A DNA stretch of 64,000 nt, from positions 1,116,001 to 1,180,000 of the forward strand of contig NZ_CP071796.1 in the NCBI RefSeq assembly GCF_017498525.1, written 5' to 3'. Below are positions 52,052 to 60,508 of the stretch, one piece after another. The notes under the pieces are model-generated. The model was not told the DNA's origin. It was given only the letters and a program-made list of their open reading frames with translations, and did no database searches. Both the position numbers and the translations under genes were made by a program. Origin of the DNA: Ottowia testudinis. GTDB lineage: Bacteria > Pseudomonadota > Gammaproteobacteria > Burkholderiales > Burkholderiaceae_C. Positions within the stretch are counted from its first letter, which is position 1, and each line of letters starts with the position of its first letter.

Positions 52052-52822
52052 ATGGCCGCCATTGCTATAAGTGGCCGTAGAGCGCAGCGATGTCTCGCAT
52101 GGGTTGTAAGACTCTCCGCAGACGAGGCGGCGTGGGCCCGTCGCCTGCGCCAGCCCGCGGATGGCGTGCGCTCCGTGCGCACTCGCGCAGCATTGAGGTG
52201 GCTGCTGGGTGAACGGCTCGGCGTGCCGGCGCCCGATGTTCCCCTGGGCACCGGCCCCTGGGGGCGGCCCCGGCTGGCCAGCGGCACCGGGCCCGATTTC
52301 AATGTCTCCCATTCGGGCAACTGCGTGCTCATCGCCCTGTCGGAACGCGGACTCGCCGTGGGCGTGGACATCGAGCGCATCGATGCCACCCTGCAAGGCA
52401 CGCCCGCGGAACGCGCCGCGCTCGAAGCGCTGGTGCTTTCGCACCGCGAGCAATCCATCGCCCCCGCGGCGCGCCCCGCCTTCCCTACCGTCTGGACCGC
52501 GAAGGAGGCGGTGCTGAAGTGCCTGGGTGTCGGCGTGGCAGAGCACCTCGCCGCGGTTTCCCTGGAAGAGGCGCTGGTCGCGCCGTGGCCCGTGGCCCGA
52601 GGCCCCGCAGACGCAGGTGGGCGGCCTCCCCAGGATGCCCCGGCGTCGGGCCGCCGCATCCGGGTGTGGATGGAGGGGGCGCTGCAGGGCTTCGGTGTGC
52701 AGGCATGTACCTTGGCGGCGCCTGGGGGGTATGCCGCTGCCCTGGCCTGGTCGGACCCCCTGGGCTGGCCGCCGGGAATGCAGATTGCCCAGAGCAGGGC
52801 CGGAGCTTCCACGTCCGGCTAG
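52052..52822 (+). CDS. 4'-phosphopantetheinyl transferase superfamily protein
   Basis: 256 aa Sfp-type enzyme that activates carrier proteins using CoA. Motifs FNVSHSGNCVLIAL, VGVDIERID (metal Asp/Glu) and WTAKEAVLKCLG are all present. The C-terminal 90 residues are less conserved. No polyketide or peptide synthetase genes are adjacent. The start at 52052 lacks a clear ribosome site; an upstream in-frame ATG at 52019 is possible. Whether it belongs to the island or the host is not clear. Confidence 0.83.
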   Translation: MAAIAISGRRAQRCLAWVVRLSADEAAWARRLRQPADGVRSVRTRAALRWLLGERLGVPAPDVPLGTGPWGRPRLASGTGPDFNVSHSGNCVLIALSERGLAVGVDIERIDATLQGTPAERAALEALVLSHREQSIAPAARPAFPTVWTAKEAVLKCLGVGVAEHLAAVSLEEALVAPWPVARGPADAGGRPPQDAPASGRRIRVWMEGALQGFGVQACTLAAPGGYAAALAWSDPLGWPPGMQIAQSRAGASTSG

Positions 52823-53159
52823 TTGCTATTTTTTATGAAGCAAAAGATTCAATGAATACGTCGGTATGAGCACATTGCCATGCCGCTACGGAGCGGGGCA
52901 ACGCCAAACTTGCAGCAAGGAGCGCCCATGACAACCCCCAAGGCCACCCGTACCCCCTGGGTTTCCCCCGGCCGAATCCCATCCTACGCCGCCTCCGCAG
53001 GCCAGCGGCCTCCAGGTGCAAACCGTCGAAGAAGACACGCTCGACAGCGCCGTGGAGAAAATTCCCTGCCAGCGACCCCGTCTCGGTGGTCAGCACTAAG
53101 GCCGTGCCGTCCCATGGCTCCGGCGACAGTGAAAACAAGCCGCGCTGACGGCACCGCGG
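52823..53159. other. Debris region without recognised gene
   Basis: About 340 bases between the transferase gene and an IS3 relic. Open frames exist on both strands but show no family features, and I assign nothing. Confidence 0.4.
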
Positions 53160-53517
53160 CCGTGGGGCGGAGGAGCCTGCCAGTCTCAGGCCCTGGCGTT
53201 CGCTCAAACCCAAGCCCTGTAATTGCCGTACCACCTCGCGACACGCCGCCACGGCGGTCACTTTCCCCTGAGTACCTCGCGCATGGCGTCGATTCCAGCA
53301 TTGAGTTGGCCAGCAGCTTCTTTAGCTTCGTGTTCTCGGCGTCGAGCGCCTTCAGGCGCTGCGCATCCGACACGCTCATGCCGCCGAACTTGGCCTTCCA
53401 AGCGTATTAGCTGCCCTCACTGACGCCGTGCTTGCGGCATAGGTCCTTGACCGGTAGTCCAGCGTCAGCCTCACGCAGAAAGCCAATGATCTGTTCCTCT
53501 GTGTAGCGCTTCTTCAT
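53160..53517 (-). pseudogene. IS3-family transposase relic (orfA with nonsense codon, orfB start)
   Basis: orfA starts at ATG 53517 with MKKRYTEEQIIGFLREADAG and LPVKDLCRKHGVSEGS, then TAA at codon 37 (53407-53409). It reopens with YAWKAKFGGMSVSDAQRLKA and the leucine-zipper-like ENTKLKKLLANSM. A piece of orfB (ACREVVRQLQGLGLSERQGL) follows in another frame. The DDE catalytic core is missing. It is a dead element. Confidence 0.8.
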
Positions 53518-53586
53518 CAGTCCGATCTCCATTTCGGGTTGATCGGACTCTAGAACTACTTGCTACGAATCTCGGGGGCAGCGCAG

Positions 53587-53626
53587 GTGTTCGCCCAGAA
53601 TCCAGAGATCGCCACGAACGATAACT
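53587..53626 (-). pseudogene. Fragment of a second ParB-type methyltransferase gene
   Basis: 36 of 40 bases match 51021-51060 of the intact methyltransferase, in the same orientation, encoding RGDLWILGEH. Two differences are synonymous, which suggests a diverged homologue rather than a recent copy. It lies between the IS3 relic and the epimerase gene. Confidence 0.65.
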
Positions 53627-53663
53627 AATGGAAGGGTCGCGTTGAGGCGACAACAATAGGCCA

Positions 53664-54701
53664 TCAATCAGAACGCGCGCTTGAATCACCAGATTGAGTT
53701 TTGAAGAACCGCGCCATCAAGGCGCGGTCATTGGCTTTCCATGCGTGGTAGGGCTCTGACTGGGTGAGCAGCCACTTCTTGACGATGCCGCTGACCAACC
53801 GGGTGGCACAGCGTCGAAATGGCGAAATGGACTGGTGCAGCACCTGGAAATGGCTTTCCACGGTGTCGCGCTGGAAGTGCAACACGTCTTCCAGCACATC
53901 GCTGTCGGCATAGTAGCCACAGTGAAAGTTGTGCTCGGCAAAAGCATGCGCGGGGAAATCGACCTTGCCCAACCCAAAAGCGCTGAATGAGCGTTGCAAG
54001 AATTCATCGAAACGAATGCGGCAGGCTGGGCCGCCACCCAAATTGAAAATACGCTGCCGCAAGGCGGCGCGCTGGTCGATGGCGTGCACCAAGGCGCGCG
54101 CGGTATCGGCGGGTGAGCAGATTTCCAGCGGCGTGGCCAGCGGCATGTGGAACATCAGCTTGCCCACCTGGTGGTTGTCCAGTCCCATGATCGCAGTGAG
54201 GCGGAAAATGCTCCAGTCCAATGAGCAGGCCTGCACCAGCGCCTCGGCCTTGATCTTGGTTTTGGCGTATTCATCACCCACACTGGCTTGCAAAGGATCG
54301 CCCACACGGATCCACGGCGTGTCGATGCGGTCGCCATACACCGAAATCGACGAGGTGTAGACCAAAAACGCATCGGGCGAATTTTTTTGCAGGCCCGCGA
54401 TCACGTTGGCCGTGCCCTGCACATTCACCTGCTCAGCCAACGCGGGCTTGTCGTCGGCCACCGGCGGAATCAGCGCCGCCACGTGCAACACCACGTCTTG
54501 CCCCGCGCAGGCGGCCGCAACAGCCTCGCCATCGGTCAGATCGCCCCACACGGTGCGGATGCGGTCGACGTGTGGCGCCAGCACCTTCTCGGCGTGGGCC
54601 GAATGTTTTTCAAACACCGTGATGGCGTGCGGCGTGCCCAGCAGTTGCTGTAGCACCTCGCCGCCAACGGCCCCGGTGGGGCCGGTAAGCAAAATGCGCA
54701 T
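53664..54701 (-). CDS. NAD-dependent epimerase/dehydratase (extended SDR)
   Basis: 345 aa. The start MRILLTGPTGAVGGEVLQQL holds the Rossmann TGxxGxxG motif. The catalytic triad region shows TSSISVYG (Ser) and YAKTKIKAE (YxxxK). The C-terminal 100 residues are unlike sugar epimerases of known use. Start ATG 54701 matches the Rossmann start; the longer frame to 54842 overlaps a Fur box. It probably acts on a nucleotide sugar or a small carbonyl compound. It is the first host-like gene after the island. Confidence 0.84.
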   Translation of the reverse strand: MRILLTGPTGAVGGEVLQQLLGTPHAITVFEKHSAHAEKVLAPHVDRIRTVWGDLTDGEAVAAACAGQDVVLHVAALIPPVADDKPALAEQVNVQGTANVIAGLQKNSPDAFLVYTSSISVYGDRIDTPWIRVGDPLQASVGDEYAKTKIKAEALVQACSLDWSIFRLTAIMGLDNHQVGKLMFHMPLATPLEICSPADTARALVHAIDQRAALRQRIFNLGGGPACRIRFDEFLQRSFSAFGLGKVDFPAHAFAEHNFHCGYYADSDVLEDVLHFQRDTVESHFQVLHQSISPFRRCATRLVSGIVKKWLLTQSEPYHAWKANDRALMARFFKTQSGDSSARSD

Positions 54702-54823
54702 GGTGAGTACTTTTGGTTTCGTTGTGGCAAGCATCGCACGTTTGGCAAAGCCGTTGTCCGCAACCCGCTGTCTATCTTGATCCCGCACACGCTGTTCTTC
54801 GGCGCAGCAAGTTTCATTTTCGC

Positions 54824-54842
54824 AAATGAGAATTGTTATCAT
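54824..54842. promoter_or_regulatory. Fur-like box upstream of the imelysin operon
   Basis: aaatgagaattgttatcat fits the Fur consensus with a few mismatches. It lies 142 bases upstream of the imelysin gene and about 120 bases upstream of the divergent SDR gene. Confidence 0.65.
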
Positions 54843-54983
54843 CTATGTTCCATGAGGTCCACCGGGGGAGGCAGCACGACATCCTTCTGCACCCGTGTGA
54901 CCCGCCCCGCGCATTGCGGATCGCCACTGGATGTGGCGACGCATGCCGCGGTTCCCGAATCTCAACTTTTGCGGAGTTTGCAC

Positions 54984-56147
54984 ATGCGCATTCGCAGCTT
55001 TTTCCTTGCCTTGACCATCGCTTTTCTTCAGGTCTCGACATCCGCGTCGGCGGCCCAGCCGGACGTGAGCATGACCACCGTGGCCAGGCATTACGCCCAG
55101 CTCGTACACGCCAATTACGCCGACACCCTGGCCGCGGCCAAGGAGATGCAGGTGTCGATCAACGCCTTTGTGGACGCGCCCTCGGCCGACGGGCTGGCCG
55201 CCGCCAAGAAAACCTGGCTGGCCGCGCGCGAGTTCTACGGCCAGACCGAGGCGTTCCGCTTCTACGGCGGGCCGATCGATGACGACAAGGGCCCCGAGGG
55301 GCGCCTGAATGCCTGGCCGCTGGATGAGTCCTACGTCGACTACGTGCAGGGCAAACCCAAGTCGGGCTTCATCAACAATCCCAAGTTCAAAATTACCAAG
55401 GCCAATCTGGCCAGGATGAACGAGCGCGGCGGCGAAGAGAACGTCAGCACCGGCTGGCACGCCATCGAGTTCTTGCTGTGGGGGCAGGATTTGAGCGAGA
55501 CCGGGCCGGGCAACCGCTCGTTCGAGGATTACGTCGATGGCAAGACCGCCAATGCCGACCGCCGCCGCCAATACCTGCGCGTGGTGACCGAGCTGTTGAT
55601 CGACGACCTCACCGCCATGACGCGCGCCTGGGCGCCGGGCGGCAAGAGCTACGGCGCGCGCTTTGTGCAAGGCGGCAAGGAATCGGTGCGCAAGATCATC
55701 GTCGGCATGGGTTCGCTCTCACGCGGCGAGCTGGCCGGTGAGCGCATGGAGGTGGCCCTGGCCTCGCAAGACCAGGAAGACGAGCACTCCTGCTTTTCCG
55801 ACAACACGCACCGCGACATGGTGGCCAACGCGCTGGGCATTCGCAACGTGTGGCTGGGCCAGTACCAGCGGCGCGATGGCAGCACCCTGCGCGGCCCCGG
55901 CGTGCGCGACCTGGTGGCCGCGGCCGACGCGCCGCTGGCCGACAAGACCACCGCGCAGCTCGACGCGTCGCTGAAAGCCACCGAGGCGATCCAGGCGCCG
56001 TTTGACCGCGAAATCATCGGCGGCAAGAACGCGCCCGGCCGCCAGCGCGTGCAGGCGGCGGTGGACAGCCTGACGGCGCAGTCCAAGCTGCTGGTCGATG
56101 CGGCCAACGCCATTGGCATCCAGAAGCTGACGCTGGTTCAACCATGA
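54984..56147 (+). CDS. Imelysin family protein (iron-linked, periplasmic)
   Basis: 387 aa. A signal peptide ends STSASA. The imelysin hallmark HxxE is in GWHAIEFLLWGQDL near residue 157, and the second block AFRFYGGPIDDDKGPEGRLN is typical of the family. Such proteins (IrpA, EfeO-like) are iron-repressed and act at the envelope in iron uptake. Start ATG 54984 gives a proper signal peptide. The stop overlaps the next gene (ATGA). A Fur-like box lies upstream. Confidence 0.88.
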   Translation: MRIRSFFLALTIAFLQVSTSASAAQPDVSMTTVARHYAQLVHANYADTLAAAKEMQVSINAFVDAPSADGLAAAKKTWLAAREFYGQTEAFRFYGGPIDDDKGPEGRLNAWPLDESYVDYVQGKPKSGFINNPKFKITKANLARMNERGGEENVSTGWHAIEFLLWGQDLSETGPGNRSFEDYVDGKTANADRRRQYLRVVTELLIDDLTAMTRAWAPGGKSYGARFVQGGKESVRKIIVGMGSLSRGELAGERMEVALASQDQEDEHSCFSDNTHRDMVANALGIRNVWLGQYQRRDGSTLRGPGVRDLVAAADAPLADKTTAQLDASLKATEAIQAPFDREIIGGKNAPGRQRVQAAVDSLTAQSKLLVDAANAIGIQKLTLVQP

Positions 56148-57628
56148 GCAGGCGCTGGGCACGCGCTGCATGTGCTCTGTTTATCGCAGCTGCCGGCGCA
56201 GGTGGGTGGCTGGCCGCAGCCGGATCTGATGACCCATTGGGCATCCAGACCGGCGGCGCTGTCACGGTGCACGCGACGGGACGCAACGCGTTCTCGTTTC
56301 CGTTCGTCAACCTGGACGACGCCGAGCGCACGCGCTTTGCCATCGGCAATTCGTTCTTCCGCCGCAATTGGGTGGAGGCACCGGCCTCGACCACGGCGCG
56401 CGACGGCCTGGGGCCGCATTTCATCGCGCGCTCTTGCGGCGGCTGCCATGTGCAGGACGGGCGCGGCGCGCCGCCCGATTTCAATCGCCGGCTGGGGCCG
56501 CACGATGAGCCCACCGTGGCGCTGCTGATGCGCCTGTCGGTGCCCGGCCCGGCCGACCCCAAGGCCGGCGTGCGGCCCGAGCCGGTGTATGGCGACCAGT
56601 TCAACAACGCCGCCGTGCAGGGCGTCAAGCCCGAGGGGCAGGTGCGCATTCAGCGCCGCCCGGTGCAGGGGCGCTTTGCCGACGGCACCCGCTACACCTT
56701 GCAGCAGCCCACGTACACCCTGACCGATCTGGGTTACGGTCCGCTGGCGCCGGGCGTGATGCTCGGCCCGCGCATCGCGCCGCAGCTGGCCGGCGTGGGC
56801 TTGCTGGAGGCCATTGACGAGGCCGACATCCTGGCCAACGCCGCCGCGCAGGCGGCAGCGCCCGGCCCCATCAAAGGGCAGCCCAACCGCGTGTGGGACG
56901 CCGTGGCCGGGACCGAGCGCATCGGCCGCCTGGGCTGGAAGGCCAACGTTGCCAGCATCGCGCACCAGACCGCCGGCGCCTTTCTGGGCGACATGGGCAT
57001 CACCAGCCCCGTGTTTCCGCACGAAGCCTGCACCGCCGCGCAGGCCGATTGCCTGGCCGCCCCGCACGGCGGCGGCAAGCGCGGCGGCGCCGGCGGCATC
57101 GTCACCGCCGCGCAAGCCAGCGCCGCGCAGCCCGAGATCGACCAGGCCACTTTTGACGACGTGGTGTTCTACCAGGCCACGCTGGCGCCCGCTGCCCGCC
57201 GTGGCGCCAACGACCCGCAGGTGCTGCGCGGGCAGGCGCTGTTTGCCCAGGCGCAGTGCGCCACTTGCCACCGGCCCAGCTACATCACCCAGGCGGGGCC
57301 GTTTCCACGCCTGACCAGCCCCAAGGCTAATGGCCAGCGTATCTGGCCCTACACCGACTTGCTGCTGCACGACATGGGGCCGGGCCTGGCCGATGGCCGG
57401 CCCGACTTTCAGGCCAGCGGCAGCCAATGGAAAACGCCGCCGCTGTGGGGCATTGGCCTGATCCGCGACGTCAACGGCCACCAGCGCCTGCTGCACGACG
57501 GCCGCGCCGACGGCGTGCTGGAGGCCGTGCTGTGGCATGGCGGCGAAGCCGAAGAGGCCAAGCAGCAGGTGCTGCAAATGAAGCGCGCCGACCGCCAGGC
57601 GCTGGTGAAGTTCGTGGAGTCCTTGTGA
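56144..57628 (+). CDS. Di-haem oxidoreductase (DUF1111/thiol-oxidoreductase-like)
   Basis: 494 aa. An N-terminal membrane anchor or signal is followed by two c-type haem sites, SCGGCHVQDG near 102 and CATCHRPSY near 373. FNRRLGPHDEPT and LLHDMGPGLADG are typical of this family, often written as DHOR. Located between two imelysins, with overlapping ends, it likely handles iron redox state during periplasmic uptake. Both CxxCH motifs are intact. Confidence 0.88.
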   Translation: MSRRWARAACALFIAAAGAGGWLAAAGSDDPLGIQTGGAVTVHATGRNAFSFPFVNLDDAERTRFAIGNSFFRRNWVEAPASTTARDGLGPHFIARSCGGCHVQDGRGAPPDFNRRLGPHDEPTVALLMRLSVPGPADPKAGVRPEPVYGDQFNNAAVQGVKPEGQVRIQRRPVQGRFADGTRYTLQQPTYTLTDLGYGPLAPGVMLGPRIAPQLAGVGLLEAIDEADILANAAAQAAAPGPIKGQPNRVWDAVAGTERIGRLGWKANVASIAHQTAGAFLGDMGITSPVFPHEACTAAQADCLAAPHGGGKRGGAGGIVTAAQASAAQPEIDQATFDDVVFYQATLAPAARRGANDPQVLRGQALFAQAQCATCHRPSYITQAGPFPRLTSPKANGQRIWPYTDLLLHDMGPGLADGRPDFQASGSQWKTPPLWGIGLIRDVNGHQRLLHDGRADGVLEAVLWHGGEAEEAKQQVLQMKRADRQALVKFVESL

Positions 57629-58698
57629 AACTCTTTTCATCCCGATCCGCCCGCGTGTGCGCCGCGCTGGCCGCCGCCTTGCTGATGCCGCTGGCGATGG
57701 CGCAGCCGGCGCCCAGCGTCGCCGTGCCGTTCTACACCCCGCTCGATATGGCCCAGGGCCTGCGCCAGCACTGGAGCCCGCCGCTGGCCGCGCGCTTTGC
57801 CGCCAGCGCCCAGGCGCTGCCCACCGCCGTGCAGGCGCTGTGCGATGCGCCCGCTGCCCAGGCCGCGCCGCGCCTGCAAGATGCCCGTGCCGCCTGGGTG
57901 CAGGCGGTGCAGGACTGGGACCGTTACGCCAGCGTGCCGCTGGCCGCGCTGATCGAGCGGCGCGCGCTGCGCCAGCTCGACTTCATGCCGCCCCGGCCGG
58001 CGCTGATTCGCCGCGCCGTCGCCCAGGCGCCCAGCGGCGCGGCCGGCATGGAGCGCGTGGGCACGCCGGCCAAGGGCCTGCCCGCGCTCGAATGGCTGCT
58101 GTGGCAAGCCAGCCTGGCGCCCGCCACCCCCGAGTGCGCCTACGCCGTGCAAGTGGCTGCCGATATTGGCCGCGAGGCAGTGCAGCTGAACACCGCCGCC
58201 GATGCCGCCGCCAGCGCCGAGCCGACGCCGGAACAATCGAGCGCCGCCTTTGCCGAGCTGCTGAACCAGTGGGTGGGCAGCGTCGAGCGCCTGCGCTGGG
58301 CGCACATCGACAAGCCGCGCCGCGAAGCCGCCAGCGGCGCCAAAAGCGAGCCGCCCCACTGGCCGCGCGCCGCCAGCGGCCACACGGCGGGCAGCTGGCG
58401 CGCGCACTGGCAGGCGCTGAAGCAATTGGCCGTGATGAGCGGCGCCGCGCCCGCGCCGGGCCAGGGCGTGGTCACGCTGGAAGCCTATCTGCGCGGGCGC
58501 GGCCTGATCGCGCTGGCCGACCGCTGGGCCGACCGTATCGCAGCCACCGACCAGACCATGCAGGCCATCGACCCGCGCCAAGGCGCCACGCTGGACAAGG
58601 CCGTCAAGGCTCTGGCGCAAACCAAGCGCATGGCCGAAGACGAAGTGGCCAGCGCGCTGGATGTGCGCATGGGTTTTTCGGATGCCGATGGGGATTGA
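57625..58698 (+). CDS. Second imelysin family protein
   Basis: 357 aa from GTG 57625, which overlaps the stop of the oxidoreductase gene (GTGA). A signal peptide ends LAMAQ. KGLPALEWLLWQAS near residue 155 matches the family region around HxxE, but His is replaced by Pro here (LPALEW). The sequence is otherwise helical with Ala/Arg richness. It is a divergent partner of the upstream imelysin, usual in these operons. Confidence 0.83.
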   Translation: MKLFSSRSARVCAALAAALLMPLAMAQPAPSVAVPFYTPLDMAQGLRQHWSPPLAARFAASAQALPTAVQALCDAPAAQAAPRLQDARAAWVQAVQDWDRYASVPLAALIERRALRQLDFMPPRPALIRRAVAQAPSGAAGMERVGTPAKGLPALEWLLWQASLAPATPECAYAVQVAADIGREAVQLNTAADAAASAEPTPEQSSAAFAELLNQWVGSVERLRWAHIDKPRREAASGAKSEPPHWPRAASGHTAGSWRAHWQALKQLAVMSGAAPAPGQGVVTLEAYLRGRGLIALADRWADRIAATDQTMQAIDPRQGATLDKAVKALAQTKRMAEDEVASALDVRMGFSDADGD

Positions 58699-58746
58699 AT
58701 TACGGTCAAGCCTGCGGGCATTGCAGACCCGTGGGGGTTTTATTGG

Positions 58747-59907
58747 ATGACACGCCCTAAAAGCCGGCCCCGCCGGCACCTGCTGTGCGCGGGCCTGCTG
58801 GCCGCGCTGCCCGCATCGGCGCGGGCCACGCCCATCGCGCCCATGCCGCTGGCCGCCACGTGGGCCGCAGCCGATGGCAGCTACCACGCGGGCATTCTTT
58901 CGCTATCAAATAGTGAGCTAGTTGGGCAATCAACACGTGGACAAAGGCCCCAAAACACCATTGAACTGCCTACCCGCGCCCATGCCGTGCTGCCGGCAGC
59001 CGATCGCTCGCTCATCGTCGTCGCGCGCCGCCCTGGCGACTGGCTGCTGCGCTGGCGGCCCGGCAGCAGCGCCGAACCCGAATGGGTGTGGGCCGGCGCC
59101 GACCGCAGCTTCAACGGCCACGCCATCTTCAGCGCCGATGGCGCGCGCCTGTTCACCACCGAAACCGACGCCGCCACCGGCGCCGGCCTGATCGGGGTGC
59201 GCGACGCGCGGTCGCTGCGCCTGTTGGCCGAATGGCCCACGCACGGCATCGACCCGCACGAACTGCTGCTGGACGCCGGCGGCCAGCTCATCGTCGCCAA
59301 TGGCGGCGTGCCCACGCAGCCCGAAACCGGCCGCGCCCGGCGCGATATGTCGCGCATGGATTCGTCGCTGGTGCGCCTGCATGCCACCACCGGCCAGCGC
59401 TTGGCCCAGTGGCGCCTGCTCGATACGCGCCTGAGCCTGCGGCACTTGGCGCGCATGACGGTGGCCGGCAAGCCGCACATCGGCATCGCCCTGCAGGCCG
59501 AACACGACGACCCGGCGCAGCGCGCCGCCGCCCCGGTGCTGGCGCTGCTCGATGGCCAGCAACTGCGCACCTGCGCTGCGCCGCCGCTGGCGGGCTACGG
59601 CGGCTCCATCGTGGCGTGGCAGGGCCAGTGGGTCGTCAGCTGCCCGCGCGTGCACGGTGTGGCGCGTTTTGACGCAGGCGGCCGCTGGCTGGGCCAGCTG
59701 GCATTGACCGAAGCTTGCGCCCTGGCGGTGGCGCCCACTGACGAGACCTTGTGGGTCGGTGGCCGGGAGCGTGCCGCGCTGTACCATGCGCGCCACGCCA
59801 GCACGCACCATGCGCGCCACGCCAGCACGCACCATGCGCCGGGGCTGCGGCTGGACAACCACTGGGCGCCTTGGCCGCACGCTGGGCAGGGCAGGGCGCG
59901 TGCATGA
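58747..59907 (+). CDS. DUF1513 family protein
   Basis: 386 aa. A twin-arginine-like RPRRHLLCAG at the N-terminus precedes a signal segment ending ARA. The body is a predicted beta-propeller (GHAIFSADGARLFTTETDA, GIDPHELLLDAGGQLIVANG), as in DUF1513. It is the fourth gene of the imelysin operon, beginning 48 bases after the previous stop. A decayed hairpin repeat (58901-58955) and a 24-bp tandem repeat (59785-59832) are inside the coding sequence. Function is unknown, iron-linked by context. Confidence 0.84.
   Translation: MTRPKSRPRRHLLCAGLLAALPASARATPIAPMPLAATWAAADGSYHAGILSLSNSELVGQSTRGQRPQNTIELPTRAHAVLPAADRSLIVVARRPGDWLLRWRPGSSAEPEWVWAGADRSFNGHAIFSADGARLFTTETDAATGAGLIGVRDARSLRLLAEWPTHGIDPHELLLDAGGQLIVANGGVPTQPETGRARRDMSRMDSSLVRLHATTGQRLAQWRLLDTRLSLRHLARMTVAGKPHIGIALQAEHDDPAQRAAAPVLALLDGQQLRTCAAPPLAGYGGSIVAWQGQWVVSCPRVHGVARFDAGGRWLGQLALTEACALAVAPTDETLWVGGRERAALYHARHASTHHARHASTHHAPGLRLDNHWAPWPHAGQGRARA
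58901..58955. repeat. Comamonad hairpin repeat read in frame within DUF1513
   Basis: cgctatcaaatagtgagcta, gttgggcaatcaacacgtgg, acaaaggccccaaaa: a degenerate copy encoding part of the LSLSNSELVGQSTRGQRPQ segment. Confidence 0.6.
59785..59832. repeat. 24-bp tandem repeat, two exact units
   Basis: Two head-to-tail copies of catgcgcgccacgccagcac plus gcac, followed by a partial third. They encode HARHASTH twice near the DUF1513 C-terminus, giving a His-rich segment. Confidence 0.85.
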
Positions 59908-59929
59908 GACACGCCGATCGCATGCCACC

Positions 59930-59988
59930 ACGCTATTGAATAAAGAGCTGCTTGCGCTTGATCTACAAGCGCTGTGGCGGTTTTTGAT
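59930..59988. repeat. Comamonad hairpin repeat
   Basis: cgctattgaataaagagctg, cttgcgcttgatctacaagc, gctgtggcggtttttgatg. It lies just after the imelysin operon and could act as its terminator. Confidence 0.75.
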
Positions 59989-60109
59989 GCCTCATGGTGT
60001 CCACCGTTGTTGCCGTCAGCCTGCGTCCCATGCCGCGGAGGTCGCTGCCAACGCCAACGCAGTGCGGTAACCCACAAGTCCACAAAAACCAACAACCTTC
60101 ACCTAAGTT

Positions 60110-60128
60110 ATTGCGAATCATTCTCATT
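60110..60128. promoter_or_regulatory. Fur box upstream of DUF4198-siderophore receptor genes
   Basis: attgcgaatcattctcatt is a standard Fur-type sequence in betaproteobacteria. It lies 380 bases upstream of the DUF4198 start, so the leader is long. Confidence 0.75.
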
Positions 60129-60508
60129 GTATTTATGATCCACCCACCGCCGATGCACTTCGTTTGAGTCGGCGCCCCTTTCATCGTGGGGACATCAAAG
60201 GAAACTGAAGATCCTGGATGTCATTTGCCCAGCCAGCGGTTCATTCCGGTTAGCCAGGTTCTTTTTTTGAGCGCACCCCGCCGCTCGCCTGCCTGCGTTG
60301 ACCCAGCCGCCCATGTCTGCACGATTTCCTGCCGTCGTCTCGCCCGCCCAAGGGCCTTGACCGTCGGCCCGCGCCGCGCCAACTGAGCGCGCCGCGACCC
60401 ATCCCCTCCTGCCTTCGCGGCCTATGCCGCCAAGCCGCCGCACGCCTCCGCTTCGGCTGGTGGCGGCGCGGTTCCCACATTTTTTCCTCAACTGCCGAAA
60501 GCCCCGAC
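60129..60508. other. Long leader between Fur box and DUF4198 gene
   Basis: About 380 bases with no recognised gene or riboswitch. If the promoter is at the Fur box, this is an unusually long 5' untranslated region. Confidence 0.4.

Noticed and set aside
59785-59832. Possible CRISPR-like repeat
   Set aside because: Only two adjoining 24-bp units with no spacers; it is a coding tandem duplication. No CRISPR array is seen anywhere in the window.
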